Source of the DNA: an uncultured Paracoccaceae bacterium
GTDB taxonomy: Bacteria > Pseudomonadota > Alphaproteobacteria > Rhodobacterales > Rhodobacteraceae
Assembly: GCA_951812615.1 (NCBI GenBank)
Contig: CATOSU010000001.1
Span: 124,001 to 188,000, forward strand
Length of the DNA stretch: 64,000 nt
Reading direction: 5' to 3'
Below are positions 24,811-33,189 of the stretch, in pieces. Positions within the stretch are counted from its first letter, which is position 1; each line of letters opens with the position of its first letter. The notes beneath the pieces were generated by a model that ran no database searches, was not told where the DNA came from, and saw only the letters and a program-made list of their open reading frames with translations. Position numbers and translations under genes: made by a program.

Positions 24811-26412
24811 CTATTGATTGCCCCGGATCAGATCCGAGGCTTTTTCGCCGATCATGATCGTCGGCGCGTTGGTGTTTGATCCGACGAGGCTGGGCATCAC
24901 TGAACTATCGCAGATGCGAATACCGTCCAGCCCGTGCACGCGAAGCTGCGGGTCAACCACGGCCATCCCGTCCGTGCCCATCTTGCAGGTGCAGGTCGGG
25001 TGGTACGACGTGCGGCCATACTGGCGGGCATAGTCCTCGTAATCCTTCTGGGTTTTCACGCTGTCATCAGGAAAACGGGTCTGGCGGATGTATTTCTGCA
25101 AGCTCTTCTGGCGGAACATCTCGACCGAGAGCTTTACGCCTTCAACAGAAGTCTTCAGATCGTCCGGGTGTCCGAGGTAGTTCGGATCGACCAGCGGCGC
25201 ATCCGCCGGATCGGAAGATCGCAGTTTCACGGTGCCGCGCGCCTTGGGGCGCAGGGTGTAGGAATTGAGCGTGATGCCGGACGTGCCGGGCGGCACGCTT
25301 GGTACGCCCTCTTCCGCTCCTGCGCCTGCGAGGAAATGAAATTGCAGATCTGGCACCGGGTTTTCGGGGTCGTTGTCCCAGAACACGCCGCCTTCGACCA
25401 CGTTCGAGGTGACAGGGCCTGAACGGAACAGCACGTATTGCATGCCCGCCCACATCATCCAGTGCAGCTTGTTATACTTGTCCAGCGAATAGTGGCCGTT
25501 CAGTTCCGCGACGATGTCGATGCCGAAATGGTCGTTCAGGTTTTCGCCGACACCGGGCAGGTCATGGACCACGTCGATGCCGTGTTCCTTGAGATGCGCG
25601 GCAGGTCCAACACCCGACAGCATCATCAGCTTGGGCGAACCAATGGCGCCGGAGGTGACCAGCACCTCGGAGGACGCGCGCGCAAGACTTGCCGCGCCGC
25701 CGGTAGAGTATTCCACACCGACTGCGCGGGTGCCTTCGAACACGATCCGCTTGACCAGGGCGCCGGTGGTGACTGTCAGGTTGGGCCGGTTCATCGCCGG
25801 ACGCAGATACCCCACCGCGGCCGAGCAGCGCCGCCCGTTCACCACGTTCACCTGATAGGCGCCGACACCCTTTTGCACCGGGCCGTTGAAATCCGGGTTG
25901 TAGGGGATTCCCATCTCCTGACAGGAGCGGATGAAGGCTCTGGTCATCATCTGCGGGTCTTGCAGGTTCGACACGCCCAGCGGCCCGTCGGTGCCGTGCC
26001 AGTCGCCAGACAGGATCGTGTTGCCCTCGGAGCGGATGAAATAGGGTTTGATCTCATCAAAGGACCAGCCCTCGGCCCCTTCGTCATTGGCCCAACGGTC
26101 ATAGTCCGCGGGATTTCCCCGGGTGAACACCTCGGCATTGACTGATGACCCCCCGCCCAGAACCTTGCCCTGCGCGTAAGGGATTGCGCGATTGTTTGCA
26201 TGTTTCTGGGGCACTGTGTCAAAGCCCCAGGTCCGCGGCCCGGCGGTGAGTTTGGAGAACCCCACAGGCATGTGGATATAGGGGTGACTGTCCTTGCCAC
26301 CTGCCTCCAGCATCAGCACTTTCACATCCGGGTTCTCGGTCAGCCGATTGGCGAGCACACATCCTGACGAACCGCCGCCGACAATCACATAGTCATAGCT
26401 CTGGTCTGCCAT
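24811..26412 (-). CDS. GMC-family oxidoreductase (choline dehydrogenase-like), last gene of sugar ABC operon
   Basis: 533 residues. The FAD-binding motif is YVIVGGGSSGCVLANRLTE with VLMLEAGGKD. GGGSSVNAEVFTRGNPADYDRW matches GMC signature 1, and VTSGAIGSPKLMMLSGVGPA signature 2. YHPTCTCKMG with the catalytic His, and NTNAPTIMIGEKASDLI, close the active site. It is cytosolic, with no leader. It follows the permease after nine bases, so the oxidised compound is probably what the ABC importer brings in. It belongs to a different subgroup from the GMC proteins at 20003 and 37956. Confidence 0.92.
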   Translation of the reverse strand: MADQSYDYVIVGGGSSGCVLANRLTENPDVKVLMLEAGGKDSHPYIHMPVGFSKLTAGPRTWGFDTVPQKHANNRAIPYAQGKVLGGGSSVNAEVFTRGNPADYDRWANDEGAEGWSFDEIKPYFIRSEGNTILSGDWHGTDGPLGVSNLQDPQMMTRAFIRSCQEMGIPYNPDFNGPVQKGVGAYQVNVVNGRRCSAAVGYLRPAMNRPNLTVTTGALVKRIVFEGTRAVGVEYSTGGAASLARASSEVLVTSGAIGSPKLMMLSGVGPAAHLKEHGIDVVHDLPGVGENLNDHFGIDIVAELNGHYSLDKYNKLHWMMWAGMQYVLFRSGPVTSNVVEGGVFWDNDPENPVPDLQFHFLAGAGAEEGVPSVPPGTSGITLNSYTLRPKARGTVKLRSSDPADAPLVDPNYLGHPDDLKTSVEGVKLSVEMFRQKSLQKYIRQTRFPDDSVKTQKDYEDYARQYGRTSYHPTCTCKMGTDGMAVVDPQLRVHGLDGIRICDSSVMPSLVGSNTNAPTIMIGEKASDLIRGNQ

Positions 26413-26421
26413 CGCTGCCCC

Positions 26422-27363
26422 CTATTTCACGATTTTCAGCTTGGACCGGTCGATGGTCAGCGCGATAGCGATGATCAGGACGATGCCGAAGATCATCTGC
26501 TGCTGGGTCGCATCGACCTCAAGGTAAACCATGGCCGCGCGGATCACCATGACGATCAGCGTGCCGATGGCGGTGTTCAGCACCCCGCCGACGCCGCCGG
26601 TCAGCGGCGTGCCACCGACCAGCACCGCGACAATGGCCAGGAGGAGGAAACCATTGGCGAGGTTGGCGTCGCCGCCGGAGAGCTTGACCGAGAAGATCAG
26701 GCCGGAAATGGCCGCCAGCGCACCGCAAAGCGCGAAGGCCAGGATCTTGATCCGGTCCACGTTGAGCCCCGAGGCCACAGCGGCCAGCTCACCCGCACCC
26801 ACGGCCTTCAGCGAGCGGCCGAACGTCGTGCGCGACTGCAGGAACCAGCAGGCGGCAAGCAGTCCGGCCGCGATCAGCAGTTCGTTGGGGATGCCCAATG
26901 TACGTTCGAATACCCAGCCGAAGGTCGCGTCGCGCTGCTCTGCATCCATGTGCAGGGCGCGCTGACCGGACAGCCACTTGGCACCCGAAAGGGCCACGAA
27001 ACCCAGCGCCAGCGTCGAGACGAAAGAGGGCACGTAGAGCCGCGTGGTGACGAAGCCGGAGACAGCGCCGAACAGGGCCCCCGCCAGGATGCACAGCACC
27101 GCGACCCATATGCCGAAGGACATGAGGAAAACCGTGGCGATCACGGTAACAAGGTTGGCCAGTTGCTGCACCGAAAGGTCGATCCCGCCGATATAGATGG
27201 CAAAGGTCATCCCCAGCGCCATGATGAACAGGGGCACCACGTCCGAGGCCAGCACGATCAGGCCGGCAGGGTTCAGAAAGGTCGGGTTGGCAATACCCAC
27301 AAGGGCCACCAGCAACACCAGCGTGAGCCAGGGCAGATGCGGTTTGATACGTTCCATATTCAT
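26422..27363 (-). CDS. Simple-sugar ABC transporter permease (RbsC type), second copy
   Basis: 313 residues with eight to ten hydrophobic segments and the permease signature for ribose/xylose-class importers (MALGMTFAIYIGGIDLSVQQLANL near 50-75, and ASGLNVDRIKILAFALCGALAAISG in the middle). It forms the membrane channel together with the product of the gene at 28889. Two different permeases plus one double-NBD ATPase indicate a heteromeric channel. Spacing to both neighbours is about ten bases. Confidence 0.92.
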   Translation of the reverse strand: MNMERIKPHLPWLTLVLLVALVGIANPTFLNPAGLIVLASDVVPLFIMALGMTFAIYIGGIDLSVQQLANLVTVIATVFLMSFGIWVAVLCILAGALFGAVSGFVTTRLYVPSFVSTLALGFVALSGAKWLSGQRALHMDAEQRDATFGWVFERTLGIPNELLIAAGLLAACWFLQSRTTFGRSLKAVGAGELAAVASGLNVDRIKILAFALCGALAAISGLIFSVKLSGGDANLANGFLLLAIVAVLVGGTPLTGGVGGVLNTAIGTLIVMVIRAAMVYLEVDATQQQMIFGIVLIIAIALTIDRSKLKIVK

Positions 27364-27373
27364 GTCGCCTGCC

Positions 27374-28879
27374 TCAGATCATGTGGTGGACAAGGTCATA
27401 GAGCGACGGTTTCGAACCGGGCGCACCGGTGAACCGTTTCTGCACCTCGCCATCCTTCAAAACGATGATGTTGTGGGAAAGCCCGATCGCCTCTTCCAGC
27501 GTATCGGCAACCAGGATGATACCGACGCCTTCGTCCGACATCTCGCGGATCATGTCGTAGACGTCTTCCTTGGCCCCGATATCCAAGCCCCGCGTCGGGT
27601 GATCCATCAGGAGGATTTCCGATCCGCCCGAGCGCCATTTCGCCAGCACCACTTTCTGCTGGTTGCCACCCGACAGCCCGCCGCAATCCTTGAAGATATC
27701 GGGCGTCTTGATTGAAAGCCTCGCGACCTGATCCTCGGCCAGAGCCCTTTCCTCGCCGATGCGCAGAATACCGGCGCTGGCATAGTTGCCCATCTGGGAC
27801 AACGTCATGTTCTCATAGACATTCATGCCCGCGACGATGCCCTCGACTTTGCGCTCGCGCGGCAGGTATCCAATGCCCATCGTCACGCCGTTCTGCGCAC
27901 TGAACCGGGTGATCTTCTGGTCCTTCACGGTGACACTGCCGGTATCGGGCCTGTCGATACCGAAAACCGTACGCAGGATCGCCTCGCGGCCCGAACCCTC
28001 GGTGCCGACAAGGCACAGCACTTCGCCCGCGTGCAGATCGAAGCTCACATCCGCGAAACGCCCGGCGAACCCCAGCCCATCGACGGACAGCAACACGCGG
28101 TCCCCATCATAGGGTTTCTGCTTTTGCTCGCGGTAATATTCCTTGTCGACCTCGCGCCCCACCATCTTGTGCTGGATCGATTCCTTGTCGGCCTTGTCGT
28201 GTTCAACGACATCCACGACCTCGCCGTCCTTCATCACGTAGATCCGGTCGGAAAGCTCCAGAACTTCTTCCATCCGGTGGCTGACGAAAATGAAACTGGC
28301 GCGTGAGGTCAGATCGCGCACGATCTGGAACAGAAGCTCGACTTCTTCGCTGGCCAGCACCGAGGTAGGTTCGTCCAGCAGGATCACCAGATCGCCGTCG
28401 ATACGCTCTTCCAGCGTCAGGACCTTGGCCAATTCCACCAGTTGCCTCTGCGCGAAGCTGAGCTGCGAGGTCTTGGTGGACGGATCAATATCAAGCTTGA
28501 CCTTGGCAAGCTGCGCGCGCGCGGCATCGGCCATCTTGCGCCAGTTGATCACGCCGAAGCTGACGAATTGCTGTTCGAAGCCAAGGAAAATATTCTCCAT
28601 CACCGTGAGGTTGGTGATCAGGCTCTGTTCCTGGAACACCATACCGATGCCATGATCCATGGCTTGGCGTGGGTTTTGGAACCGCACTTTGGTGCCGTCG
28701 ATGGTGATGTCGCCGCCATCGGGCTGATACGAGCCGTAGATCACCTTCATCAAGGTGGACTTACCGGCGCCGTTTTCACCGACAAGCCCGACGATTTCGC
28801 CGCGGTTGACCTTGAAGTCCACCGCCTTCAGCGCATGAACCCCGGGGAACCTCTTGTCGACATTGATCAGTTCGTACAT
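27374..28879 (-). CDS. Simple-sugar ABC transporter ATPase with two nucleotide-binding domains (RbsA/MglA type)
   Basis: 501 residues. NBD1 has Walker A GENGAGKST (about residue 35), a degenerate signature LSFAQRQ and Walker B VILLDEPTSVL. NBD2 has a degenerate Walker A GTEGSGREA (Arg in place of the usual Lys), a good signature LSGGNQQ and LLMDHPTRGLD. This asymmetry is normal for the RbsA/MglA family. It energises uptake for the two permeases and the binding protein in this operon. Confidence 0.94.
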   Translation of the reverse strand: MYELINVDKRFPGVHALKAVDFKVNRGEIVGLVGENGAGKSTLMKVIYGSYQPDGGDITIDGTKVRFQNPRQAMDHGIGMVFQEQSLITNLTVMENIFLGFEQQFVSFGVINWRKMADAARAQLAKVKLDIDPSTKTSQLSFAQRQLVELAKVLTLEERIDGDLVILLDEPTSVLASEEVELLFQIVRDLTSRASFIFVSHRMEEVLELSDRIYVMKDGEVVDVVEHDKADKESIQHKMVGREVDKEYYREQKQKPYDGDRVLLSVDGLGFAGRFADVSFDLHAGEVLCLVGTEGSGREAILRTVFGIDRPDTGSVTVKDQKITRFSAQNGVTMGIGYLPRERKVEGIVAGMNVYENMTLSQMGNYASAGILRIGEERALAEDQVARLSIKTPDIFKDCGGLSGGNQQKVVLAKWRSGGSEILLMDHPTRGLDIGAKEDVYDMIREMSDEGVGIILVADTLEEAIGLSHNIIVLKDGEVQKRFTGAPGSKPSLYDLVHHMI

Positions 28880-28888
28880 CTCAGCCCC

Positions 28889-29902
28889 CTATTTCACGAA
28901 GCTGACAGAACGGCGGTCGGTGGACAGCACCACCGCGACGATAACAAGGATGCCCAGAACGGCGGATTGGATATAACTGGGCAATCCGATCACCACCATG
29001 CCGTTATTGATCACAAAGACGATCAGCACGCCGACCAGCGTGTTCAGCACGCCACCGATCCCACCCCAGAGTGCGGTGCCGCCCACCACAACTGCGGTGA
29101 TCGAGATGAACATGAAATTCGCGCCGGTGACGGTTTCGGCAATGCCTATCTTGCCCACTGCCATCAACCCGCCCATGCCATAGCAGATGCCGGCCAGCAT
29201 GAAGCCGAGAATCCGCACCCGGTTGACGTTCAGCCCCGACGCGGCGGCCAGTTCCTCGCCCCCGCCCACGGCATAGAAATTTCGCCCCAATTTGGTACGG
29301 GTCTGGATGAACCACATCAGCAACAAGAATGCGGCGGCGACATAGACCATGATCGGGAAGTTCATCCAGCGCACGGTCAGAAGCGCGCGAAAAAGCGGGT
29401 CCTCGACCCGGACCCGGTCACCGCCAGTCAGCAGGAGCGCAAAGCCGGTTCCGACAAAGCCCATGGCCAGCGAGGCCATGAAAGACGGAATCCTGAGCTT
29501 CACATGCACAATCCCGTTGATCAGCCCGATGGCCGCCCCGATCAAAAGCGCCAGCGGAATGGCCAACCAGGCCCAGCTGGCCAGCGTGCCCCCCAGCCAC
29601 AGGAAGGCATAGGCAAAGCCCACGGCAGTGACCGACACCGTGCCCTCCATGCTGAGGTCGATGGAGCCCATGAGGATGATGAAAGTCACCCCCAGCGCGA
29701 CCATCAGGGCCGGGGTGGCCGAGATCGCGATACGGGCCAGGTTGCGGATCGACAGGAAGCGGCTGTCCAGGAGATAGATATGCTCTTTCCCCTTGGCCCA
29801 GGCATTGGTCATTTCGAAAATGGGAAACACCAAGAGCAGAAAGATGAGCACCAGCACAGGCGCCCATTTCAACAGGGTTTCTCTGGTCATGAAACCTTGC
29901 AC
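28889..29902 (-). CDS. Simple-sugar ABC transporter permease (RbsC type), first copy
   Basis: 337 residues with multiple membrane spans and the family block MVALGVTFIILMGSIDLSMEGTVSVTAVGFA, plus ASGLNVNRVRILGFMLAGICYGMGGLM. The GTG at 29902 has GGGGAGG five bases upstream; an ATG at 29890 is the alternative. It is separated from the binding-protein gene by a strong hairpin (29968-29992), which usually lowers expression of the membrane genes relative to the binding protein. Confidence 0.92.
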   Translation of the reverse strand: MQGFMTRETLLKWAPVLVLIFLLLVFPIFEMTNAWAKGKEHIYLLDSRFLSIRNLARIAISATPALMVALGVTFIILMGSIDLSMEGTVSVTAVGFAYAFLWLGGTLASWAWLAIPLALLIGAAIGLINGIVHVKLRIPSFMASLAMGFVGTGFALLLTGGDRVRVEDPLFRALLTVRWMNFPIMVYVAAAFLLLMWFIQTRTKLGRNFYAVGGGEELAAASGLNVNRVRILGFMLAGICYGMGGLMAVGKIGIAETVTGANFMFISITAVVVGGTALWGGIGGVLNTLVGVLIVFVINNGMVVIGLPSYIQSAVLGILVIVAVVLSTDRRSVSFVK

Positions 29903-29935
29903 GCTCGCCTCCCCGCCTGCGGTGTCAGAATCTTA

Positions 29936-29951
29936 TTATACGAGAGTATAA
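29936..29951. repeat. Perfect palindrome TTATAC-GAGA-GTATAA
   Basis: A 16-base inverted repeat just before the first permease start, in an otherwise GC-rich spacer. It may be an internal promoter or operator element or a small RNA hairpin; nothing else indicates which. Confidence 0.45.
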
Positions 29952-29967
29952 CGCCGAAGCGCAGTTG

Positions 29968-29992
29968 GCCGCCCCGATCTGGCCGGGGCGGC
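29968..29992 (-). promoter_or_regulatory. Intercistronic hairpin between binding protein and permease
   Basis: Arms GCCGCCCC and GGGGCGGC form an eight-pair all-GC stem with a nine-base loop, 16 bases past the binding-protein stop. There is no T-run on the leftward strand, so it is more likely an RNA-stabilising or partial-termination hairpin than a full terminator. Confidence 0.6.
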
Positions 29993-30007
29993 ACGCTTTT
30001 CCGGATC

Positions 30008-31102
30008 CTAGGCCGCCGGAGTGGTCGGGCCCCAGAAATCGGTCCAGTCCACTTCCGGGGTGCCGTCGATGTGATCCGCGACGAACTGATCGACATCGGC
30101 CTTCGACACGACCAGAGCGGGTCCGTAGAATTCGCGGTGGCCCTTCGGCTCTTCAGACGGTTTGAACGTGCCGATCGCCGCGTGATAGGCCAGCGAACAG
30201 GCGACGCCACCGGCCCAGGGCGGATCGGTGTAGCAGGTGGCCTGCATCTCACCCGACTTGATGTATTCCGCCGCCTGCGCGGTGCCGTCATAGCCCACAA
30301 CCGGAACCTGCCCGGCCAGCCCCTCGGCGCGCAGCGCTTCGACGGCTCCGAATGCCATGGTGTCGTTGGCGCAGAACACGCCTTTGATGTCGTCGCCAAA
30401 GCGGGTGAGGTAGGACGACATAATCTCGGCGGCCTTCTGGGTGTCCCAATCGGCAGCCTGGTAGTCCAGAAGCTCGGTGTTGCCATTTGCGGCCATCGCG
30501 TTGTCCAGACCCTGGCGGCGTTCAATGGCCGGGTTGTTCGACGGAATGCCCCCAAGGCCCACGATACCGCCCGAGCCGCCCATGGCGTCGATCAGGATGT
30601 TTGCGACCTCTTCGGCGGGCTTGGTGTCCGACCACGAAATATGCGCAACGTAATTGTCGCCGAAATCCCACGGATGCAGGTCCGCGGTCTTGTTCCAGAT
30701 CGTGGTGACATAGCCACCCGCTGCCTGACAGGCCTCGACCACGGGGCGCGCATTGGGCGCGTCGTTGGTGTCGATGCCAAGTGCGAGGTTGCCGCCGGTC
30801 TTGGACAACAGCGCCTTGACGTCGGCCAGTGATTTTTCCGACGAACCTTCGTTCAGAAGATGCACCAGATCATCCGCTGACATCCCCAGGCTTTCCACGA
30901 ACCGGCCACCACCCGAAACGATGGCGTTCCAATAGGGGTTGGTGCGGTTGCGATAGCTCCAGGCGATGGTCGGGCCATCAGCGGCAAATGCCGGACGCGC
31001 GCTCATCGGCAGGGCCAGAGAGCCGGCACCGGCGATCGACGCGAGCAGGAAGTTGCGACGGTTCAGTGTCGCCTGCTCTACGTGTTTCTTGATGAATGAC
31101 AT
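30008..31102 (-). CDS. Periplasmic sugar-binding protein of ABC transporter
   Basis: 364 residues. The N-terminus NRRNFLLASIAGAGSLALP is a twin-arginine-like export signal with a PAFA-A cleavage region near residue 41. The mature part is a type I (Peripla_BP_4) binding protein: TIAWSYRNRTNPYWNAIVSGGGRF, DIKGVFCANDTMAFGAVEAL and VPVVGYDGTAQAAEYI are the usual ligand-pocket blocks. The start at 31102 has GGAGG six bases upstream. First gene of the operon that continues with permease, ATPase, permease and GMC oxidoreductase. The ligand is unknown. Confidence 0.92.
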   Translation of the reverse strand: MSFIKKHVEQATLNRRNFLLASIAGAGSLALPMSARPAFAADGPTIAWSYRNRTNPYWNAIVSGGGRFVESLGMSADDLVHLLNEGSSEKSLADVKALLSKTGGNLALGIDTNDAPNARPVVEACQAAGGYVTTIWNKTADLHPWDFGDNYVAHISWSDTKPAEEVANILIDAMGGSGGIVGLGGIPSNNPAIERRQGLDNAMAANGNTELLDYQAADWDTQKAAEIMSSYLTRFGDDIKGVFCANDTMAFGAVEALRAEGLAGQVPVVGYDGTAQAAEYIKSGEMQATCYTDPPWAGGVACSLAYHAAIGTFKPSEEPKGHREFYGPALVVSKADVDQFVADHIDGTPEVDWTDFWGPTTPAA

Positions 31103-31198
31103 GGGGGTCCTCCCTTTTTCCTTGTCAGCGGTTTCAGGCAAGGTGCGGCGCCATCCTGAGGTTTTCAAAAACCCGACAGGCGTCGCACGATTCCATAT

Positions 31199-31218
31199 GT
31201 AACGCACCAGTTAGTTAC
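31199..31218. promoter_or_regulatory. Operator copy 4, variant with four extra bases
   Basis: GTAACGCACCAGTTAGTTAC lies between the binding-protein gene (start 31102, leftward) and the TetR gene (start 31297, rightward). Its last 13 bases are identical to copy 1, while the left GTAAC arm is shifted outward by a GCAC insert. It is positioned for autoregulation and for control of the importer. Confidence 0.68.
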
Positions 31219-31296
31219 TTAATTGATTTGGGCTCTGTCAAGCACTACTGTCGACAGTACCACTCCCGGTTTTGACCTCACCTTGAGAAAAGCGAT

Positions 31297-31974
31297 ATGT
31301 CTGCAGCCGGGGCGAACAAAGGGCGGCAGGACATGAGCAAGGCAAAACCTAAAACCCGCGATGCGGATGCCACCAGGGCCAGGATCCTAGCCGCGGCAAA
31401 GCAGGAGTTCGCCGATTATGGCCTGGGCGGTGCCCGGGTGGACGTGATCGCCGAGCGCGCGAATGCCAACAAGCGCATGATCTACCACTACTTCGGCAAC
31501 AAGGAAGCGCTGTTCAGAACCGTTCTGGTCAGCGCCTATGTCGATATTCGGACAGCCGAACAGGCCCTTGAACTGGACCACCTGTCGCCGCGCGAGGCAC
31601 TGATGAAACTGGTGGCCTTCACCTGGAACTACTATCTGGACAACCCCGAGTTCCTGACCCTGGTGAACAGCGCAAACCTGCACAAAGGCCGACACCTGCA
31701 GGATTCAGACGAAATCATCCAGGTCAGCCGCCAGTATGTGGGTCTGGTCGGGAAGATCCTGCAACGGGGCGTTGATGAAGGCGTGTTCCGGGAAGGCATC
31801 GATCCGGTACAGCTGAATATCACCATCGCCGCGATCGGCTATTACTACCTGACCAACCGTTTCACGGGATCAATCCTGTTCGAACGCGAGTTCATGGCAC
31901 CCGACAGATTGAAAGAGCGTCTGGAATTCAACATCGAAACAATCCTGAGGCTTGTCGGTGCCGAAAACCCCTAA
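31297..31974 (+). CDS. TetR/AcrR-family regulator of the catabolic locus
   Basis: 225 residues, or 213 if the ATG at 31333 is used. The N-terminal helix-turn-helix is clear: ARILAAAKQEFADYGLGGARVDVIAERANANKRMIYHYFGNKEALF. The C-terminal ligand domain has no specific match I can name. It lies divergent to the importer operon, next to operator variant 4, and the same element recurs at three other control regions of the catabolic genes. It is therefore the obvious candidate regulator, most likely a repressor released by a pathway metabolite, possibly an acyl-CoA. That link is inferred. Confidence 0.88.
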   Translation: MSAAGANKGRQDMSKAKPKTRDADATRARILAAAKQEFADYGLGGARVDVIAERANANKRMIYHYFGNKEALFRTVLVSAYVDIRTAEQALELDHLSPREALMKLVAFTWNYYLDNPEFLTLVNSANLHKGRHLQDSDEIIQVSRQYVGLVGKILQRGVDEGVFREGIDPVQLNITIAAIGYYYLTNRFTGSILFEREFMAPDRLKERLEFNIETILRLVGAENP

Positions 31975-32110
31975 CCGCCTCGGGCAGACCAGTCAGGCCC
32001 TCTGCCACTCCGCTCCCAACCTCTCGAACCACCCAAGCTGGCTGCCGGCTAGGCCAGAATGCTCACTTCGCGAACGACATTTTGGCCGATCAGCTACGCG
32101 AGCAAAACGC
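31975..32110. other. Intergenic between converging TetR and AraC genes
   Basis: Short spacer with no terminator-like hairpin that I can identify. Both genes end into it. Confidence 0.4.
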
Positions 32111-33046
32111 CTATTGCACTGCGCGTGTCTGTGAGGGTGTTTCGCCAAATGCGCGGCGGTAGTCTGCGCAGAAATGGCCATGATGCCAGAAGCCGAGCGT
32201 TGTCGCGATGTCCACGATACTGCGTTTGGTTTCGCGAGCGTGGAGTATGTCATTGCGTGCCTGTCCAAGGCGTCGCGATTTCAGGAACTGAGCCGGTGTT
32301 GTGCCAAATCGTTCGCGGAAGGCGTATTCCAGCGTTCGTTCGCTGACATTCGAGACGCGCCGCAAGTCCTCGGTGGTCGTGGAGGCGAGATCAGTTGCTT
32401 CGAGGAGGTCGAGACACGCACCGATAGCACGCTCGCGGGACCGCAACGGCTTTCCTTTACTCCGCCGCGCCTGCATTGGCGACAACCACGCGTGAAGCAG
32501 AGCCTCCACGACACCGTGCAGACCGTAAAAGCTACGGCTCTCGGGCGAATTCCGGAACACCCGCAGATCGTGGCGAATTTGGGCCAGTCGGTCCGGGTGC
32601 ACACGGAAGGTTTCAGGTCGTTTCCGGGGTGGCGGCAGATGAAGCTGGAGCGACTGGCAGAGGTCTTCGATCCTGTCTTCGTTCAGGGTCACGGTGTCGA
32701 TGGCGAAGGAAACCCCGCTCATGCATCGCACTTCGCTACCGCGCGAATAGACAAGAACATCGTCCTCAGCCGTGTCCTGTCCTCGCCACCACAGCCGACC
32801 AACCGACGCATCCTTGACCACGAATGTCACGCCACCGGGTGGTGCAGCACCGTGTTGGTCGAAAGCGGCATCCAGGCGGCAATGGCCATAGTCCAACCCA
32901 CGAAGGCGAGCCTGAACAATCCGTCCACCGCTTGAAGGCTTCTTTAAAAGTCCAAGTGGGCGGAGGTCGAGGTCCCAGAGACGGACCTGTTCACACAACT
33001 CCTCGATTTCCGGGAAATGGGCTTCCAGAACGGAGGGGCGTGTCAT
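32111..33046 (-). CDS. AraC-family transcriptional regulator
   Basis: 311 residues from the ATG with AAGG seven bases upstream; the longer frame has no start signal. The C-terminal hundred residues hold both helix-turn-helix motifs: TEDLRRVSNVSERTLEYAFRERFGTTPAQFLKSRRL and RSIVDIATTLGFWHHGHFCADYRRAFGETP. The N-terminal part is a cupin-like sensor with no named ligand. It is divergent from the exported sulfatase at 33190, so control of that gene is likely. Confidence 0.9.
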   Translation of the reverse strand: MTRPSVLEAHFPEIEELCEQVRLWDLDLRPLGLLKKPSSGGRIVQARLRGLDYGHCRLDAAFDQHGAAPPGGVTFVVKDASVGRLWWRGQDTAEDDVLVYSRGSEVRCMSGVSFAIDTVTLNEDRIEDLCQSLQLHLPPPRKRPETFRVHPDRLAQIRHDLRVFRNSPESRSFYGLHGVVEALLHAWLSPMQARRSKGKPLRSRERAIGACLDLLEATDLASTTTEDLRRVSNVSERTLEYAFRERFGTTPAQFLKSRRLGQARNDILHARETKRSIVDIATTLGFWHHGHFCADYRRAFGETPSQTRAVQ

Positions 33047-33189
33047 GTCAGGACCTTGCGGCATCGAACCGAGTTTTGCGGTTTTCGGATCACGCTGCAA
33101 GTCCATTTGGACTAGCGTGCTATTCTGGAGAGATGCCGGACAGCGCCACCCGCTGACCGGTGCAAGATCAACATTCAATGGAGGCTTCA

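Noticed and set aside
26049..26062. TTTGATCTCATCAAA as an FNR-like site
   Set aside because: The spacing between half-sites is three rather than four bases and it lies within the GMC coding sequence.
28442..30832. Very long plus-strand open frame (796 codons)
   Set aside because: It is antisense to the ABC ATPase, permease and binding-protein genes. Composition is His/Asp/Gln-rich noise typical of high-GC shadows.
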